A stretch of DNA of 46,707 nucleotides from an uncultured Collinsella sp. (GCA_900542325.1 UQMY01000019.1:1-46707); one strand, 5' to 3'. Shown: positions 1-8,855, numbered from the stretch's first letter. Notes: generated by a model not told the origin, from the sequence alone. A program made the numbers and translations.

Positions 1-399
1 ATTATTTTCCGGTTCGACGAACAGCCGATCGTGTCAAATTTGGTCTAACAGAGCCATTTCTTTTGCGTATTCGTCGCGCGCACGTGAGGAGACGATGCCA
101 AGTTTGCAGCCGCTATCGGCGAGTGTTGCGATGACTTCAAGCAAACCTGGAAACACGCTGATGGTGCTTTTAAAGCTGGCGGCAACTTGGCACCAGCGAT
201 CCAACGTTGCCTGCGAGTAGATCCCAAGTTTCTCAAGGGCATCCTTGCCGGGTATGCCGAGGGCAAAGTCAAGCTCGTGTCGGGGAAGCGTTTTGCTGGT
301 CTCTTCTTGGACAATCTGGACAAGCGATGACAGAACGCTTTCTTCTGTATCTGCCAATGTCCCATCAACGTCAAATACGATATGGTCAAAGTGCTTCAT
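1..399 (-). pseudogene. HAD-superfamily phosphatase, frameshifted and cut by the window edge
   Basis: The first 121 residues look like a PGP-type HAD hydrolase: motif I is FDVDGTLADTEES near the N-terminus (nucleophile Asp and Asp+2), a helical cap follows, and motif II is GIVSSR near residue 102. The frame stops at 34-36 straight after ALLDQI. One frame over, at an AAATTT run, translation continues as FDTIGCSSNRK to the window edge, which resembles the FD-x-(I/V) strand expected next in the family. I infer a single-base slip, either a true pseudogene or a sequencing error; the rest lies outside the window. A strong SD (GAGAGGAGC) precedes the ATG at 399. It follows the AraC-type gene by 56 nt on the same strand and may be cotranscribed. 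Substrate cannot be told. Confidence 0.7.
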
Positions 400-455
400 A
401 TGATTGCTCCTCTCTGTTGTTTGCCTGCAAGTTTGATGCAGTGACAGAAGAAGGG

Positions 456-1394
456 TTAGCGGGATTTCTGCCTGGTGCTATCGAGATTCTGCCTCGCTGC
501 TCGATAGCTCGAAGGAGTGCACCCCATTTGTTCTTTAAATACCTGGCCAAGATGGCTTGCTGTTATAAATCCGCATTGGCGCGCGACTGTCTGTACCGTT
601 CGCGTGGTGTGTGCCAAAAGTTCGCAAACACGGTTTATGCGGTATGCGCGTAGATATGCCGCCGGGGTCGTTCCTGCACAAGTTTTGATAATGCGGTAGC
701 ACTCTCTTTCGCTTACGCCGGCTGCAGATGCCATCTGGGGCACATCTATAGCGGCTGCATAGTTTGCGCGGATAAAGTCCAGGATTGCCTTGAACTGTAC
801 GTCGCGGCTGGTCATCCAAGAGGCGCCGTCGGAAGAAAAGAGCGGTTCGGCCTTGGCGTTAATCTGAATCCAGAGCTCTGACAAACTATTTCGAAGCGCC
901 ATCTCGTTCTGCGGCCGTTGAAGGTCGTGGCTAAAGGAGCTCTTCAGCAAATCGATAAAGGGCATATCGTCGGGATTGGTGGGCGACCATTTGAGCACAT
1001 CGACGCCTCGACATTGAAGCAATGGGTTGATGTAGCGCTTTTGGAGACGTCCCGCGGGATCGCCGAGCATCGACGGCTGAAAGATATGCAGCATTTGAAT
1101 GGCTGGCGCCGAATTGGGTGATTGCAGCGTGCTGTGCAAAACGCCGCCGTTGATAAAGCCGGCGGACCCTTCCTCAAAGCGTACGTGCTCATGAGCCGCG
1201 TGCGTTCGATAGTCAATCGCTCCCTGCTCCATGTAGAAAAGCTCAACTTCGGAATGCCAGTGCCAGGGGACGGAATTGCCCGGATAGCGAGCGAATTCTG
1301 CGCGTTCGGCAATATAGGGCCAGTCTTCGGCGGTCTCGGGAAACGCTTCCTCGCGTCCTCCGCGGTGCAATTCTATGTGATCCATGTTTCGCAT
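456..1394 (-). CDS. AraC-family transcriptional regulator with cupin sensor domain
   Basis: A 312-aa DNA-binding protein. The N-terminal half carries a cupin-like sensing fold with the metal/ligand-type segment PWHWHSEVELFYMEQG around residues 43-58. The C-terminal third (about 200-300) is a double helix-turn-helix of AraC/XylS type, including VPQMASAAGVSERECYRIIK and the second-helix signature VARQCGFITASHLGQVFKEQ that ends near GCTPSSYR. This layout is typical of regulators of sugar or glycoside uptake that bind a small molecule in the cupin. A second in-frame ATG lies three codons in. The only same-strand neighbour is the broken HAD gene downstream, so the regulon cannot be read from context. 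Confidence 0.9.
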   Translation of the reverse strand: MRNMDHIELHRGGREEAFPETAEDWPYIAERAEFARYPGNSVPWHWHSEVELFYMEQGAIDYRTHAAHEHVRFEEGSAGFINGGVLHSTLQSPNSAPAIQMLHIFQPSMLGDPAGRLQKRYINPLLQCRGVDVLKWSPTNPDDMPFIDLLKSSFSHDLQRPQNEMALRNSLSELWIQINAKAEPLFSSDGASWMTSRDVQFKAILDFIRANYAAAIDVPQMASAAGVSERECYRIIKTCAGTTPAAYLRAYRINRVCELLAHTTRTVQTVARQCGFITASHLGQVFKEQMGCTPSSYRAARQNLDSTRQKSR

Positions 1395-1882
1395 GGCATC
1401 AGTATAAAGCGCGATGGGCTTAGATTGCTCTTGCCTGTTCGGGGAACGCCTTGTCTAGGGATGCTTGGAGCTTTTCGAAGGATGCTCGTAAGTTGAGGCT
1501 CTGATCGGCTGAGCGCTTGGTTTTTGTGGTGGGGGAGTCGAGGAGGCCGTTTCTCTGTGTCGGGGGGAAGGAGAAAAGGTTTGCATGTTTTAGGGATGGC
1601 TGCTGGGCTGCGTCATTGGAAGAATGCATGCTTTTGCGGCCTCCTCGATATCCACCAAAAGGATGCGCTCGGGGTTTGCTGCTAGGTCCCGTGCGCTGGC
1701 TACATTATGCCGCGGCTGCCGCAAAGAAGCGCTAAAGAAAGGCTTAACCTGGTTTGGTGTTACGATGAAACTGCAGGTCAGAGGTATCGAGTAACACTCT
1801 TGAAAGGTTTTGAGCTTAAGGGCTTTCTAAGGTTTGTGACGTGGATGTGGCGCGGACGTGCGTAGCGTGTGAATGCTCGCTG
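1395..1882. other. Intergenic stretch of about 490 bp with no supported gene
   Basis: No reading frame here has a convincing start, SD and family resemblance. A minus-strand frame at about 1609-1720 reads like the end of a protein (…RILLVDIEEAAKA…) but has no start or SD, so it may be a decayed remnant. No strong hairpin or operator was seen. The stretch probably holds the promoter of the AraC-type gene. Confidence 0.4.
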
Positions 1883-2869
1883 TTAGCGCTGCGGCTCTGT
1901 GGTGCGCACCTGCTCGATGACCTTTTCCATCGTGGCGTCGATGCGGTCTTTTTTGAGTTCGCATTCCCAGATGGTTATGGGCGTCCAGCCCATTTGAGTG
2001 AGCGCTGCCACAGCAGCACGGTCGCGCTCGACGTTGCGACGGAACTTTGCCTCCCAAAACTCAACGTTGCGCTTGGGCTGGCTTGGGTTGCACTTGGGGC
2101 AGCGGTGCCAAAAGCAACCGTTGACGAAGATGGCGATCTTGCGGCCGGGGAAGGCGATGTCGGGCTTGCCGGGTACCTTCCATTCCAAACGATAGCCCGT
2201 AAGGCCCGCGGCCCGTAGGCGCTGACGTACGAGCAGCTCGGGCTTGGTGTTGGCGCGCTTGTTGCCCTTCATGGACTTTTTGATGGCGGCGCGACGGCGG
2301 ACCAGTTCGCGCTCGTCAGCGGAGAGGTCCGAGGTATCGATGCCGTCGAGCAGACCGGGCTTGGGACGCTTTTTGCTGCGGCGTTTAGGTGCGCGCTTGG
2401 GTTTGGTGGCGGGTTTGTCGGTTGTGTTGGGCGCGGTGTCATCGGCGGAGCTTGCCTCAAGCCGATCTTCCTTTAACTCAATCAGAGCATCAATGAGCCC
2501 CTTGTCGGCGGGCATCCATTCCACCGTGGCAAGCGAGGTGCGTGGAATCCAGCGGATATCAAGCTGGCGGTCGTGTTTCTGGGGCTCATCGGATTCATCG
2601 GCGAGCGAGCAGTAGTAACACTCCATGGAGAGATGAAAATCGGGGTAGTCATACTCAACGGTGTAGAAATCACGCAGGTTGGTGACTTTTACCTGTAGCT
2701 CTTCCATAAGCTCGCGGCGCACGGCGTCTTCGGGTGTCTCGCCGCGCAGAAGTTTGCCGCCCGGGAACTCCCATAGTCCCTGCATGTTGCCGTAGCCGCG
2801 CTGCACGGCAAGCAGCTCGTCAGATCCTTCCTTGCGAATGATCCCAGCGGCAACATGAACAGTCTTCAA
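1883..2869 (-). CDS. NUDIX hydrolase fused to a Vsr-type mismatch endonuclease
   Basis: A 328-aa two-domain protein. Residues 1-135 are a MutT-like NUDIX domain; the Nudix box runs from G38 through E44 to the REL-x-EE core (R52 E53, E56 E57), predicting hydrolysis of oxidised nucleotides such as 8-oxo-dGTP. A basic Pro/Lys/Arg linker spans about 152-171. Residues 192-320 match very short patch repair endonuclease: the GKPDIAF strand carries the catalytic Asp (D237), GCFWHRCPKC (251-260) matches the Vsr zinc/active-site loop, and WECELK supplies another Cys (C303). Vsr nicks T:G mismatches arising from 5-methylcytosine deamination and usually sits beside a cytosine methyltransferase; none is in this window. 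The fusion joins pool cleaning and mismatch nicking in one chain. The domain calls are strong, the joint function is inferred. Confidence 0.87.
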   Translation of the reverse strand: MKTVHVAAGIIRKEGSDELLAVQRGYGNMQGLWEFPGGKLLRGETPEDAVRRELMEELQVKVTNLRDFYTVEYDYPDFHLSMECYYCSLADESDEPQKHDRQLDIRWIPRTSLATVEWMPADKGLIDALIELKEDRLEASSADDTAPNTTDKPATKPKRAPKRRSKKRPKPGLLDGIDTSDLSADERELVRRRAAIKKSMKGNKRANTKPELLVRQRLRAAGLTGYRLEWKVPGKPDIAFPGRKIAIFVNGCFWHRCPKCNPSQPKRNVEFWEAKFRRNVERDRAAVAALTQMGWTPITIWECELKKDRIDATMEKVIEQVRTTEPQR

Positions 2870-2907
2870 CAGGAGCCCTCTCTCAACATCAACACATGGC
2901 AGACTAC

Positions 2908-2941
2908 GCTTACCTTACGCAACGGTAAGGCAAGCGTAAGC
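2908..2941. promoter_or_regulatory. Nested dyad upstream of the BceAB-like transporter
   Basis: The segment contains GCTTAC (2908-2913) opposite GTAAGC (2936-2941), and inside it CTTAC opposite GGTAAG. TTACG/CGTAA-type dyads are typical of MerR-like regulator sites. It lies about 75 bp before the ATG of the ATPase gene, so it is probably the operator of that transporter. The regulator is not encoded next to it. Confidence 0.4.
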
Positions 2942-3013
2942 CATATCGATGGTAGCCGACTCGGCTCCTTGCGACTATAGATGCCGTAGACTAATCGCAA
3001 GAAAGGACTCGGT

Positions 3014-3799
3014 ATGCAAACCACGCACATGGCGACCCCGGTACTGGAGGTCGCGCATCTCGAAAAGGTATATGGAGCGCTGGGCAACGTGACCCGCGCG
3101 CTCAACGACGTCAGCTTTACCGTCAACCGCGGCGAATTCGTCGGCATCATGGGCGCCTCGGGCTCGGGTAAGTCGACGTTGCTCAACTGTGTGTCGACCA
3201 TCGATAGCGCCACGAGTGGCACCATCCGCATCAACGGCCAGGATGTGACGCGCATGAAGCAGGCCAAGCTTTCGCAGTTCCGCCGCGAGGAGCTCGGCTT
3301 TATCTTCCAGGACTCCAACCTGCTCGATACGCTCACGGCACGCGAGAACATCGCCCTGCCGCTCACCATCGCCCGCACAAACTCGGCAGAGATCTCGACC
3401 CGCGTGCAGGATGTAGCCGCGCGTCTGTCCATTAGCCAGGTGCTCGACAAGTATCCCTACCAGATGTCCGGCGGTCAGCAACAGCGCGTTGCCGCGGCTC
3501 GCGCGCTCGTCACCGACCCCACCATGATCATGGCCGACGAGCCCACCGGCGCCCTCGATTCCAAGAGCGCCCGCCTGCTGCTCGAGAGCCTAGAGGCCCT
3601 CAACCGCCGCCTGCGCGCCACCGTGCTCATGGTCACGCATGACAGCTTTGCTGCCAGCTACACGAGCCGTGTGCTGTTTATTCGTGACGGCAAGATCTTC
3701 ACCGAGCTGCGCCGCGGCGACACCGACCGCCGAGAGTTCTTCGACCGCATTATGGAGGTCGTTGCCATGATGGGCGGTGAGGGCTCCGATGCTCTGTAA
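3014..3799 (+). CDS. ABC transporter ATP-binding protein, BceA/MacB type
   Basis: A 261-aa nucleotide-binding subunit. Visible motifs are Walker A GASGSGKST near residue 50, Q-loop GFIFQD, signature MSGGQQQR, Walker B MIMADEP and H-loop VTHD. The order and the class of partner (a 10-TM FtsX-type permease) fit the peptide-antibiotic resistance and lantibiotic detoxification group (BceAB, VraDE, YxdLM). SD AAAGGA precedes the ATG. The permease gene overlaps its 3' end. In Firmicutes such pairs sit beside a BceRS two-component system; here no kinase or response regulator is nearby. Confidence 0.93.
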   Translation: MQTTHMATPVLEVAHLEKVYGALGNVTRALNDVSFTVNRGEFVGIMGASGSGKSTLLNCVSTIDSATSGTIRINGQDVTRMKQAKLSQFRREELGFIFQDSNLLDTLTARENIALPLTIARTNSAEISTRVQDVAARLSISQVLDKYPYQMSGGQQQRVAAARALVTDPTMIMADEPTGALDSKSARLLLESLEALNRRLRATVLMVTHDSFAASYTSRVLFIRDGKIFTELRRGDTDRREFFDRIMEVVAMMGGEGSDAL

Positions 3800-6026
3800 A
3801 CTCGCTTGGGGCAACGTCCGCCGCGCCGGCCGCGATTACCTTGTCTACTTGCTGACGCTCACCCTGGGCGTCACGGTCTTCTATGCCTTCAATACCGTCT
3901 CGATGCAGGTCGACATTGCCGGCATCAAGGAGGAGGGACTGTCCGAGCTCATGGGCAGCATGCTCGGCTACCTGACGTACTTTTTGGCCGGCGTCATGGC
4001 CTTTTTGATGGTGTATGCCAACAACTTCATCATGAAACGCCGCAAAAAGGAGTTTGGCCTGTACCAGGTGCTCGGCATGGGCCGCGGGCGCGTCGCCACG
4101 ATTATGGCGCTCGAGACCGTAATCGTTTCGGTCGGCGCCTTTGTCGCCGGCATTGTGCTGGGCGTGGGGCTCTCCCAGCTCATGACGTTCTTTACGGCCT
4201 CGCTCTTTAAGACGCAGATCGCCGATTTTCACTTCTTTTTCTCGGTGCATGCTTTCAACCTGACCCTTGCCTGCATGCTCGTAATGTTTGTGCTCACGCT
4301 ACTGCTGAACCTTCGCGCCGTGCGCCGTACAAAGCTCATCGAGCTTATGGGCGCCGAGCGGCGCAACGAGAGCATCAAGACGCGCAACCCCTGGATTGCG
4401 ATCGCCATCTTTGTCGTGGGCGTGGTGCTGGTGGGCGTGGCCTATTACCGCCTGTTGCGCGATGGGTTCCCGCTCACCGCGACGGAGGGTAAGCTGCAGG
4501 AGGCCATGAACCAGTTTGGTATCACCACGGCCATGGTTACGGTGGGTACCTTTGCCCTGTTCTGGGGCCTTTCGGGCATGCTTATCAAGCTGCTGCAGAG
4601 CCTGCGCAGCGTGTATTGGCGCGGCCTCAACATGTTTACCGTGCGCCAGCTTGCGGCCAAGGTCAACACGGTGTGCTTTTCGATGGGCGTTATCGCGATG
4701 ATCCTGTTTCTCGCCATTACCTCGGTGACCTGCGGTATGTCGATCGCCAACGTGATGAACGAAAACCTCGAGCGCTATACGCCGGCGGATATGACGCAGA
4801 CGTATATCTATTACATGCCCGATAGGCTCGACTACTACAAGGAGTATGTCAATCCTTCCGAGGCCGATCGCATGGTGCTGGCAGACGCAACGGTCGATTT
4901 GTACTCTGCATGGCACGGTGACCGTATCGATCCCGATAACGTTGCGGAAAGTATCAAGGGCAAGTCGGCAGATAATGGCAACGAGGCCGGAAAGAAGGTC
5001 AATATCGCCGATGTTGCCAGCGAGCATGTGCAGATCGATTCGTATCTGAGTTACCCGCTTGGCGGCTCGGATCCTTCGGTGACGGCGGGCGAGATGTGCA
5101 AGGCCATGGGCGAAAAGCTCCCCAAGGCGCTCGAGGGTAGCAATGCCGATGATATGGGCCTGTTTGTGACGCCGGCGAGCCAGTACAACAAACTGCGCCA
5201 GATGATGGGCGAGGAGCCGGTGAGCATTGGCCGCGACCAGTACTTGCTTACGTGCGATATGGGCGACGAGTTGGGCGACCTGTACACCAAGTACATGGCT
5301 GGGGGCCATACCCTCACCTTGGGCGGACATACGCTCAAGCCCGCAACCGATAAGTCGGACGAGGACACGGCTGCCATCGTCAACTCGGCACTCGGCAGCA
5401 ATCCCGGTACCGTGGTCGTAGCCGACGAGCTGCTGTCCCAGCTTAACCTGCAGCCGTATTCCAGTAATCTGCTCGTTAACTACAAGCAGGGGATGGATGT
5501 GACCAAGGCAGACGAGAGCATTAAATACACCATGCTCGACAATCTGCTCGTTGACGGCAAGGAGCCGGGGTCGTGGGGAGTCTTCATGACACGCTCCGAG
5601 ATCTATACGCAGGCGGCGCAGATGAACGGCATGATTAGCTATCTAGCCATCTATATTGGCTTTGTACTGGTCGTTGCATGTGCGGCAATTCTGTCGATCC
5701 AGCAGCTCTCCAATGTGGCCGACGGAAGCCGCAGCTATCGCGTGCTGGCGCAGATCGGCTGTGACGACCGCCAGATTCGCCATTCGGTGATGGCGCAGCA
5801 AGCGGTGTTCTTCCTGTTCCCGCTGGCAGCGGGTCTGGCGCACTCCTTTGTGGCGCTCAAGGTGATCATCGAGCTGGTGAGCACGTTTGGCAACATGAGC
5901 ATCGGCGGCACGGTGGGCCTCACCTGTGCGATCTTCCTGGCAGCCTATGGTGGCTACTTCCTGGTGACGTACCTCATGAGCGCCGGCATGGTACAAGCTG
6001 CCATCGCCACCCGCTACAGCGAGTAG
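3789..6026 (+). CDS. ABC transporter permease, BceB/FtsX type with large extracytoplasmic domain
   Basis: A permease of about 745 aa. It starts with the typical LAWGNVRRAGRDYLVYLLTL segment leading into TM1, followed by TM2-4 with the cytoplasmic KRRKKEFGLYQVLGMG coupling segment of FtsX-type permeases. More TM segments follow to about residue 325, then a hydrophilic domain of about 270 residues predicted outside the membrane, then the last TM segments. The large ectodomain is the hallmark of BceB-like permeases and would contact a peptide or lipid-bound antibiotic. I chose ATG 3789 because GGTGAGG lies about 7 nt upstream; an in-frame GTG at 3777 falls inside that SD. The overlap with the ATPase gene implies translational coupling. 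Confidence 0.9.
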   Translation: MLCKLAWGNVRRAGRDYLVYLLTLTLGVTVFYAFNTVSMQVDIAGIKEEGLSELMGSMLGYLTYFLAGVMAFLMVYANNFIMKRRKKEFGLYQVLGMGRGRVATIMALETVIVSVGAFVAGIVLGVGLSQLMTFFTASLFKTQIADFHFFFSVHAFNLTLACMLVMFVLTLLLNLRAVRRTKLIELMGAERRNESIKTRNPWIAIAIFVVGVVLVGVAYYRLLRDGFPLTATEGKLQEAMNQFGITTAMVTVGTFALFWGLSGMLIKLLQSLRSVYWRGLNMFTVRQLAAKVNTVCFSMGVIAMILFLAITSVTCGMSIANVMNENLERYTPADMTQTYIYYMPDRLDYYKEYVNPSEADRMVLADATVDLYSAWHGDRIDPDNVAESIKGKSADNGNEAGKKVNIADVASEHVQIDSYLSYPLGGSDPSVTAGEMCKAMGEKLPKALEGSNADDMGLFVTPASQYNKLRQMMGEEPVSIGRDQYLLTCDMGDELGDLYTKYMAGGHTLTLGGHTLKPATDKSDEDTAAIVNSALGSNPGTVVVADELLSQLNLQPYSSNLLVNYKQGMDVTKADESIKYTMLDNLLVDGKEPGSWGVFMTRSEIYTQAAQMNGMISYLAIYIGFVLVVACAAILSIQQLSNVADGSRSYRVLAQIGCDDRQIRHSVMAQQAVFFLFPLAAGLAHSFVALKVIIELVSTFGNMSIGGTVGLTCAIFLAAYGGYFLVTYLMSAGMVQAAIATRYSE

Positions 6027-6060
6027 CAAGCGGGCAAAACCGTCGCAAAGCAACTGCGAC

Positions 6061-6104
6061 AACCGCCTCGAAGGGAGTCGGACTCCCTTCGAGGCGGTTT
6101 TTTT
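6061..6104 (+). terminator. Intrinsic terminator after the BceAB-like operon
   Basis: A 19-20 bp stem (AACCGCCTCGAAGGGAGTC and its complement) with a very small loop is followed by seven T. It ends the transporter operon and also forms the left end of the composite repeat that reappears at 19991. Confidence 0.88.
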
Positions 6105-6355
6105 GTCTATCGGATGCCTCTTAGATACAAGTGAGTAGACTTATTTGGATATACCGAGCACACCGCGACAAGTGCCCAATAAAACCGCAGGTCAGCGCTG
6201 TGGCGATTTGGGGTGTGCTCGGCTTCCTGCAAGAAGTCTACTCACTTGGTTTTGGCTGCTAGAAGACCGCCGTGAGGGAAGGCAACTTCCTCGCGGCGGT
6301 TGGCGTTTGCCCAGATAAAACCTGCCAAAATAAACCTGTCCCTTTTTGGCAGGTT
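6061..6355. repeat. Composite multi-hairpin repeat, copy 1
   Basis: Four hairpins in series: the terminator (6061-6104); a 121-nt unit (6128-6248) with outer stem CAAGTGAGTAGACTT, middle stem CCGAGCACACC and inner stem CCGCAG/CTGTGG; a CCGCCG stem (about 6270-6300); and a tail whose AACCTGCC and GGCAGGTT arms overlap the stop codon of the LuxR gene. Copy 2 is at 19991-20279 in the same order, with the 121-nt unit exactly the same length. Both copies lie between convergent genes. The tail may terminate the LuxR gene in the minus direction. Confidence 0.8.
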
Positions 6356-7319
6356 ATCGCTTCCAAAAGTGGAGGATGAGCGTCGTGCGGTTTTGCTGTT
6401 CGGTTTTGACCAGGATGTTGTGGATGTGGGTCTTGACGGTGCCCACGGCAAGGAATAGCTCGTCGGCGATCTCTTGGTTCGATTTGCCCAGCACAACCAG
6501 GCGCATGACTTCGGTCTCGCGGTTGGAGAGCTTGTAGGCGTTGCGATAGAAGGGCATCTGCTCTTCGATGTGTCGATCAAGATCGCTGACGTTCTTTTCC
6601 TCGGGCGCCTCCTGCATGCGAATCGAAAGCACGTGATAGGCATAGATGATCAGCAGAATCGCAAAGTAGCACGCAAAGATGTTCTCGCTAAAGTTGCGCT
6701 CGGACAGGTACAGCTGCAGCCAAGAGGGTGCCAGGCTCATGGGAACAACAAGGATGTTGTAGAAATCCTCGGCAACGATGCACCCGACCAGAATGGCGCC
6801 GATAATGAGGTGCTTTCGTTGATTGTTGACGCGCGCCTTAAGCTCGACCTGCGTGCTTTTATGCGCTGTCCAAAAGATATACAGTCCCACAAATACAAGG
6901 AATACCTGACGCATCGTGTAGTAGAGCCATTGATGCATGGGGCCGTAGGGGACAGCGACAATGATCAGCAGCTCGCTCAGGAAGAACGTTGCGACGGGAA
7001 TAACAAACTGCTTTTTTGAATGTTTGTCGAGCAAGTCCATGGCAATGAGCCAGATAAAAGCTTGTGAAGCGGTCGCCACAAGGGTCCGCAACACAGGCAT
7101 GGTAATTGAGTAATAGTCGCTGGCTGGAAAACTCTGGTTTTGCAACGTGTATTCAAAAAAGAAGATCTCGGTCATCTCGATGGCATAGCAAATAAAAACG
7201 CCGCTGCCATAGATAAAGAAGCGTCGACGAGACGAGGCATAGGCGGCAAGCGAAAGCACTGCCGTCACAATACAGATCACGAGTATCGCTAGGGTATAGA
7301 AGAACATCAGGGTGTTCAT
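6354..7319 (-). CDS. Membrane-anchored LuxR-family transcriptional regulator
   Basis: About 321 aa. Residues 1-235 hold some seven hydrophobic segments, and the last 65 residues are a LuxR/FixJ-type HTH (LSNRETEVMRLVVLGKSNQE followed by IADELF and VGTVKTHIHNIL). Such integral-membrane LuxR regulators are common in Coriobacteriia. I prefer the ATG at 7319 over the one 15 bp upstream because its N-terminus aligns with the paralogue at 14174. The two share AED-x-Y-x-I-L and YLSERN-x-SEN in the last membrane segments, probably part of the sensor. It is transcribed away from the putrescine carbamoyltransferase gene, so control of the agmatine locus is a reasonable inference. Confidence 0.87.
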   Translation of the reverse strand: MNTLMFFYTLAILVICIVTAVLSLAAYASSRRRFFIYGSGVFICYAIEMTEIFFFEYTLQNQSFPASDYYSITMPVLRTLVATASQAFIWLIAMDLLDKHSKKQFVIPVATFFLSELLIIVAVPYGPMHQWLYYTMRQVFLVFVGLYIFWTAHKSTQVELKARVNNQRKHLIIGAILVGCIVAEDFYNILVVPMSLAPSWLQLYLSERNFSENIFACYFAILLIIYAYHVLSIRMQEAPEEKNVSDLDRHIEEQMPFYRNAYKLSNRETEVMRLVVLGKSNQEIADELFLAVGTVKTHIHNILVKTEQQNRTTLILHFWKR

Positions 7320-7457
7320 CTGCCACCGTCCCATCTCATTTCATCTATGGCCGAGCCCTGTATACCTTGTGGGATATAGACGTCTCAACCCTTCGTTCCA
7401 TTGCGGATTAGGCGCCGAGATACAGCATAGCCGTATACCGTTCGCGGTTCTAGATAG

Positions 7458-7501
7458 TAAACCCCCTGCAAGCTGGCTACCTGCGGGTTTATATCGGTTT
7501 A
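7458..7501. promoter_or_regulatory. TAAACCC/GGGTTTA dyad in the divergent LuxR-PTC promoter region
   Basis: TAAACCC (7458-7464) faces GGGTTTA (7485-7491), and a further GGTTTA follows at 7496-7501. The dyad lies in the 330-bp divergent region between the LuxR regulator and the carbamoyltransferase gene. TAAAC motifs also occur upstream of the second LuxR gene (14084) and before the amidohydrolase (about 15250). A LuxR operator is possible; no core promoter could be set with confidence. Confidence 0.3.
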
Positions 7502-7648
7502 GAGGGGATGTAACTCCGTGAACGGTCTTTAATCCCGAATAAACTAGGTAAAAATTGCATACGGGTGAATGATGGTCTTGTCAACACGAGGCGTGATGTT
7601 CGAGCGCCTCATAGCAATAGTCGGCACGACCGGCGGAAAGGAATCGAC

Positions 7649-8722
7649 ATGGCGCTGCCTAAGGATTTCATCGACACCAACGACTTCACCAAAGAGCAGA
7701 TCCTGGCTATCGAGGATCTTGGCCTGGCAATGAAGAAGGCCATCAAGGTTGACGGTTATTATCCGCACCTGCTCCGCAACAAGAGCCTTGGCATGATCTT
7801 CCAGCAGGTCTCCACCCGCACCCGCCTTTCCTTCGAGACCGCTATGACCGACCTCGGCGGCCATGCTCAGTTCTATGGCCCTGGCACCATCCAGCTCGGC
7901 GGTCACGAGTCCCTGGGCGACACCGCTCGCGTTATGGGCTCGCTGCTCGACATCATGATGGCTCGCGTTGACCGTCACAAGGACGTCGTCGGCCTCGCCG
8001 AGGGCTCCGCTGTGCCCGTCATCAACGGCATGTCCGAGTTCAACCATCCCACGCAGGAGATGGGCGACCTCATGACCATGCTCGAGAACCTCCCCGAGGG
8101 CAAGAAGATCGAGGACTGCACCCTGGCCTTCATCGGCGACGCCACCCAGGTCTGCGTCTCCCTCATGTTCATCGCTTCCAAGGTCGGCATGAAGTTTGTC
8201 CAGTTTGGACCTAAGGGCCACCAGATCCCCGACGGCGGCCTGCACGTTGGCACCGTCGAGGAGCGCGCCGAGTTCGGCAAGCAGATGATGGCCATCGCCG
8301 AGGAGAACTGCAAGGTCTCCGGCGGCTCTGTCGTCATCTCCGACGACATCGAGTGCATCAAGGGCGCCGACTTCATCTACACCGACGTGTGGTATGGCCT
8401 GTACGACGAGGAGGTCTCGGGCGAGAACTACATGGACGTGTTCTATCCCAAGTATCAGGTCACCATGGACATGATGAACTTCGCCGGCCCCAACTCCAAG
8501 TTCATGCACTGCCTGCCGGCCACCCGCAACGAGGAGGTCGTCGACGAGGTCATGGACGATCCCGAGCGCTCACTGTGCTGGGTCGAGGCCGAGAACCGCA
8601 AGCACTCCATCCGTGCTCTCCTTGCCGCCCTGGGCAAGCGCACCCCGCTCAACGACGAGGGTGTCGAGTACTCCGCCAAGGCTGAGCTCCACGCCGCTCT
8701 CGAAGCTCTCGAGCAGCTCTAA
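7649..8722 (+). CDS. Putrescine carbamoyltransferase
   Basis: A 357-aa transcarbamylase catalysing carbamoylputrescine + phosphate to putrescine + carbamoyl phosphate, the second step of agmatine fermentation. The carbamoyl-phosphate motif STRTR is at 55-59, NHPTQE near 132-137 and MHCLPA near the C-terminal third. I call it PTC rather than ornithine carbamoyltransferase because of family-typical stretches (GPGTIQLGGHE, VINGMSEFNHPTQEMGD, YTDVWYGLYDEE, VFYPKYQV) and the C-terminal extension seen in PTC trimers, together with the adjacent agmatine deiminase and exchanger. The ATG follows SD GGAAAGGA; reading frame continues upstream but without an SD. Codon use suggests high expression. Confidence 0.9.
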   Translation: MALPKDFIDTNDFTKEQILAIEDLGLAMKKAIKVDGYYPHLLRNKSLGMIFQQVSTRTRLSFETAMTDLGGHAQFYGPGTIQLGGHESLGDTARVMGSLLDIMMARVDRHKDVVGLAEGSAVPVINGMSEFNHPTQEMGDLMTMLENLPEGKKIEDCTLAFIGDATQVCVSLMFIASKVGMKFVQFGPKGHQIPDGGLHVGTVEERAEFGKQMMAIAEENCKVSGGSVVISDDIECIKGADFIYTDVWYGLYDEEVSGENYMDVFYPKYQVTMDMMNFAGPNSKFMHCLPATRNEEVVDEVMDDPERSLCWVEAENRKHSIRALLAALGKRTPLNDEGVEYSAKAELHAALEALEQL

Positions 8723-8784
8723 GCCTCAAGGCTTCTAAAAGCACGTTTGCGGGCGGCGGATGCTCGTCTCCTGTCGCCCGCTCA

Positions 8785-8824
8785 CCGAGGCCCAAGCAAT
8801 TGCCTTAATACCTTAGGGCCTCGG
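8785..8824 (+). other. Intercistronic hairpin between PTC and the exchanger gene
   Basis: CCGAGGCCC (8785-8793) pairs perfectly with GGGCCTCGG (8816-8824). There is no T-run, so it is more likely a processing or stability element than a terminator. It lies 31 nt before the exchanger ATG. Confidence 0.5.
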
Positions 8825-8855
8825 ATCTGTCCAAGACTGAGCGAAGGAGCTCATC

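Noticed and set aside
1420..1629. 69-aa minus-strand frame after the NUDIX-Vsr gene
   Set aside because: No SD, no recognisable domain, and low-complexity sequence; not enough to call a gene.
7649..8722. Ornithine carbamoyltransferase as the identity of this gene
   Set aside because: PTC-typical stretches and the agmatine deiminase context fit putrescine carbamoyltransferase better; arginine deiminase genes are absent.
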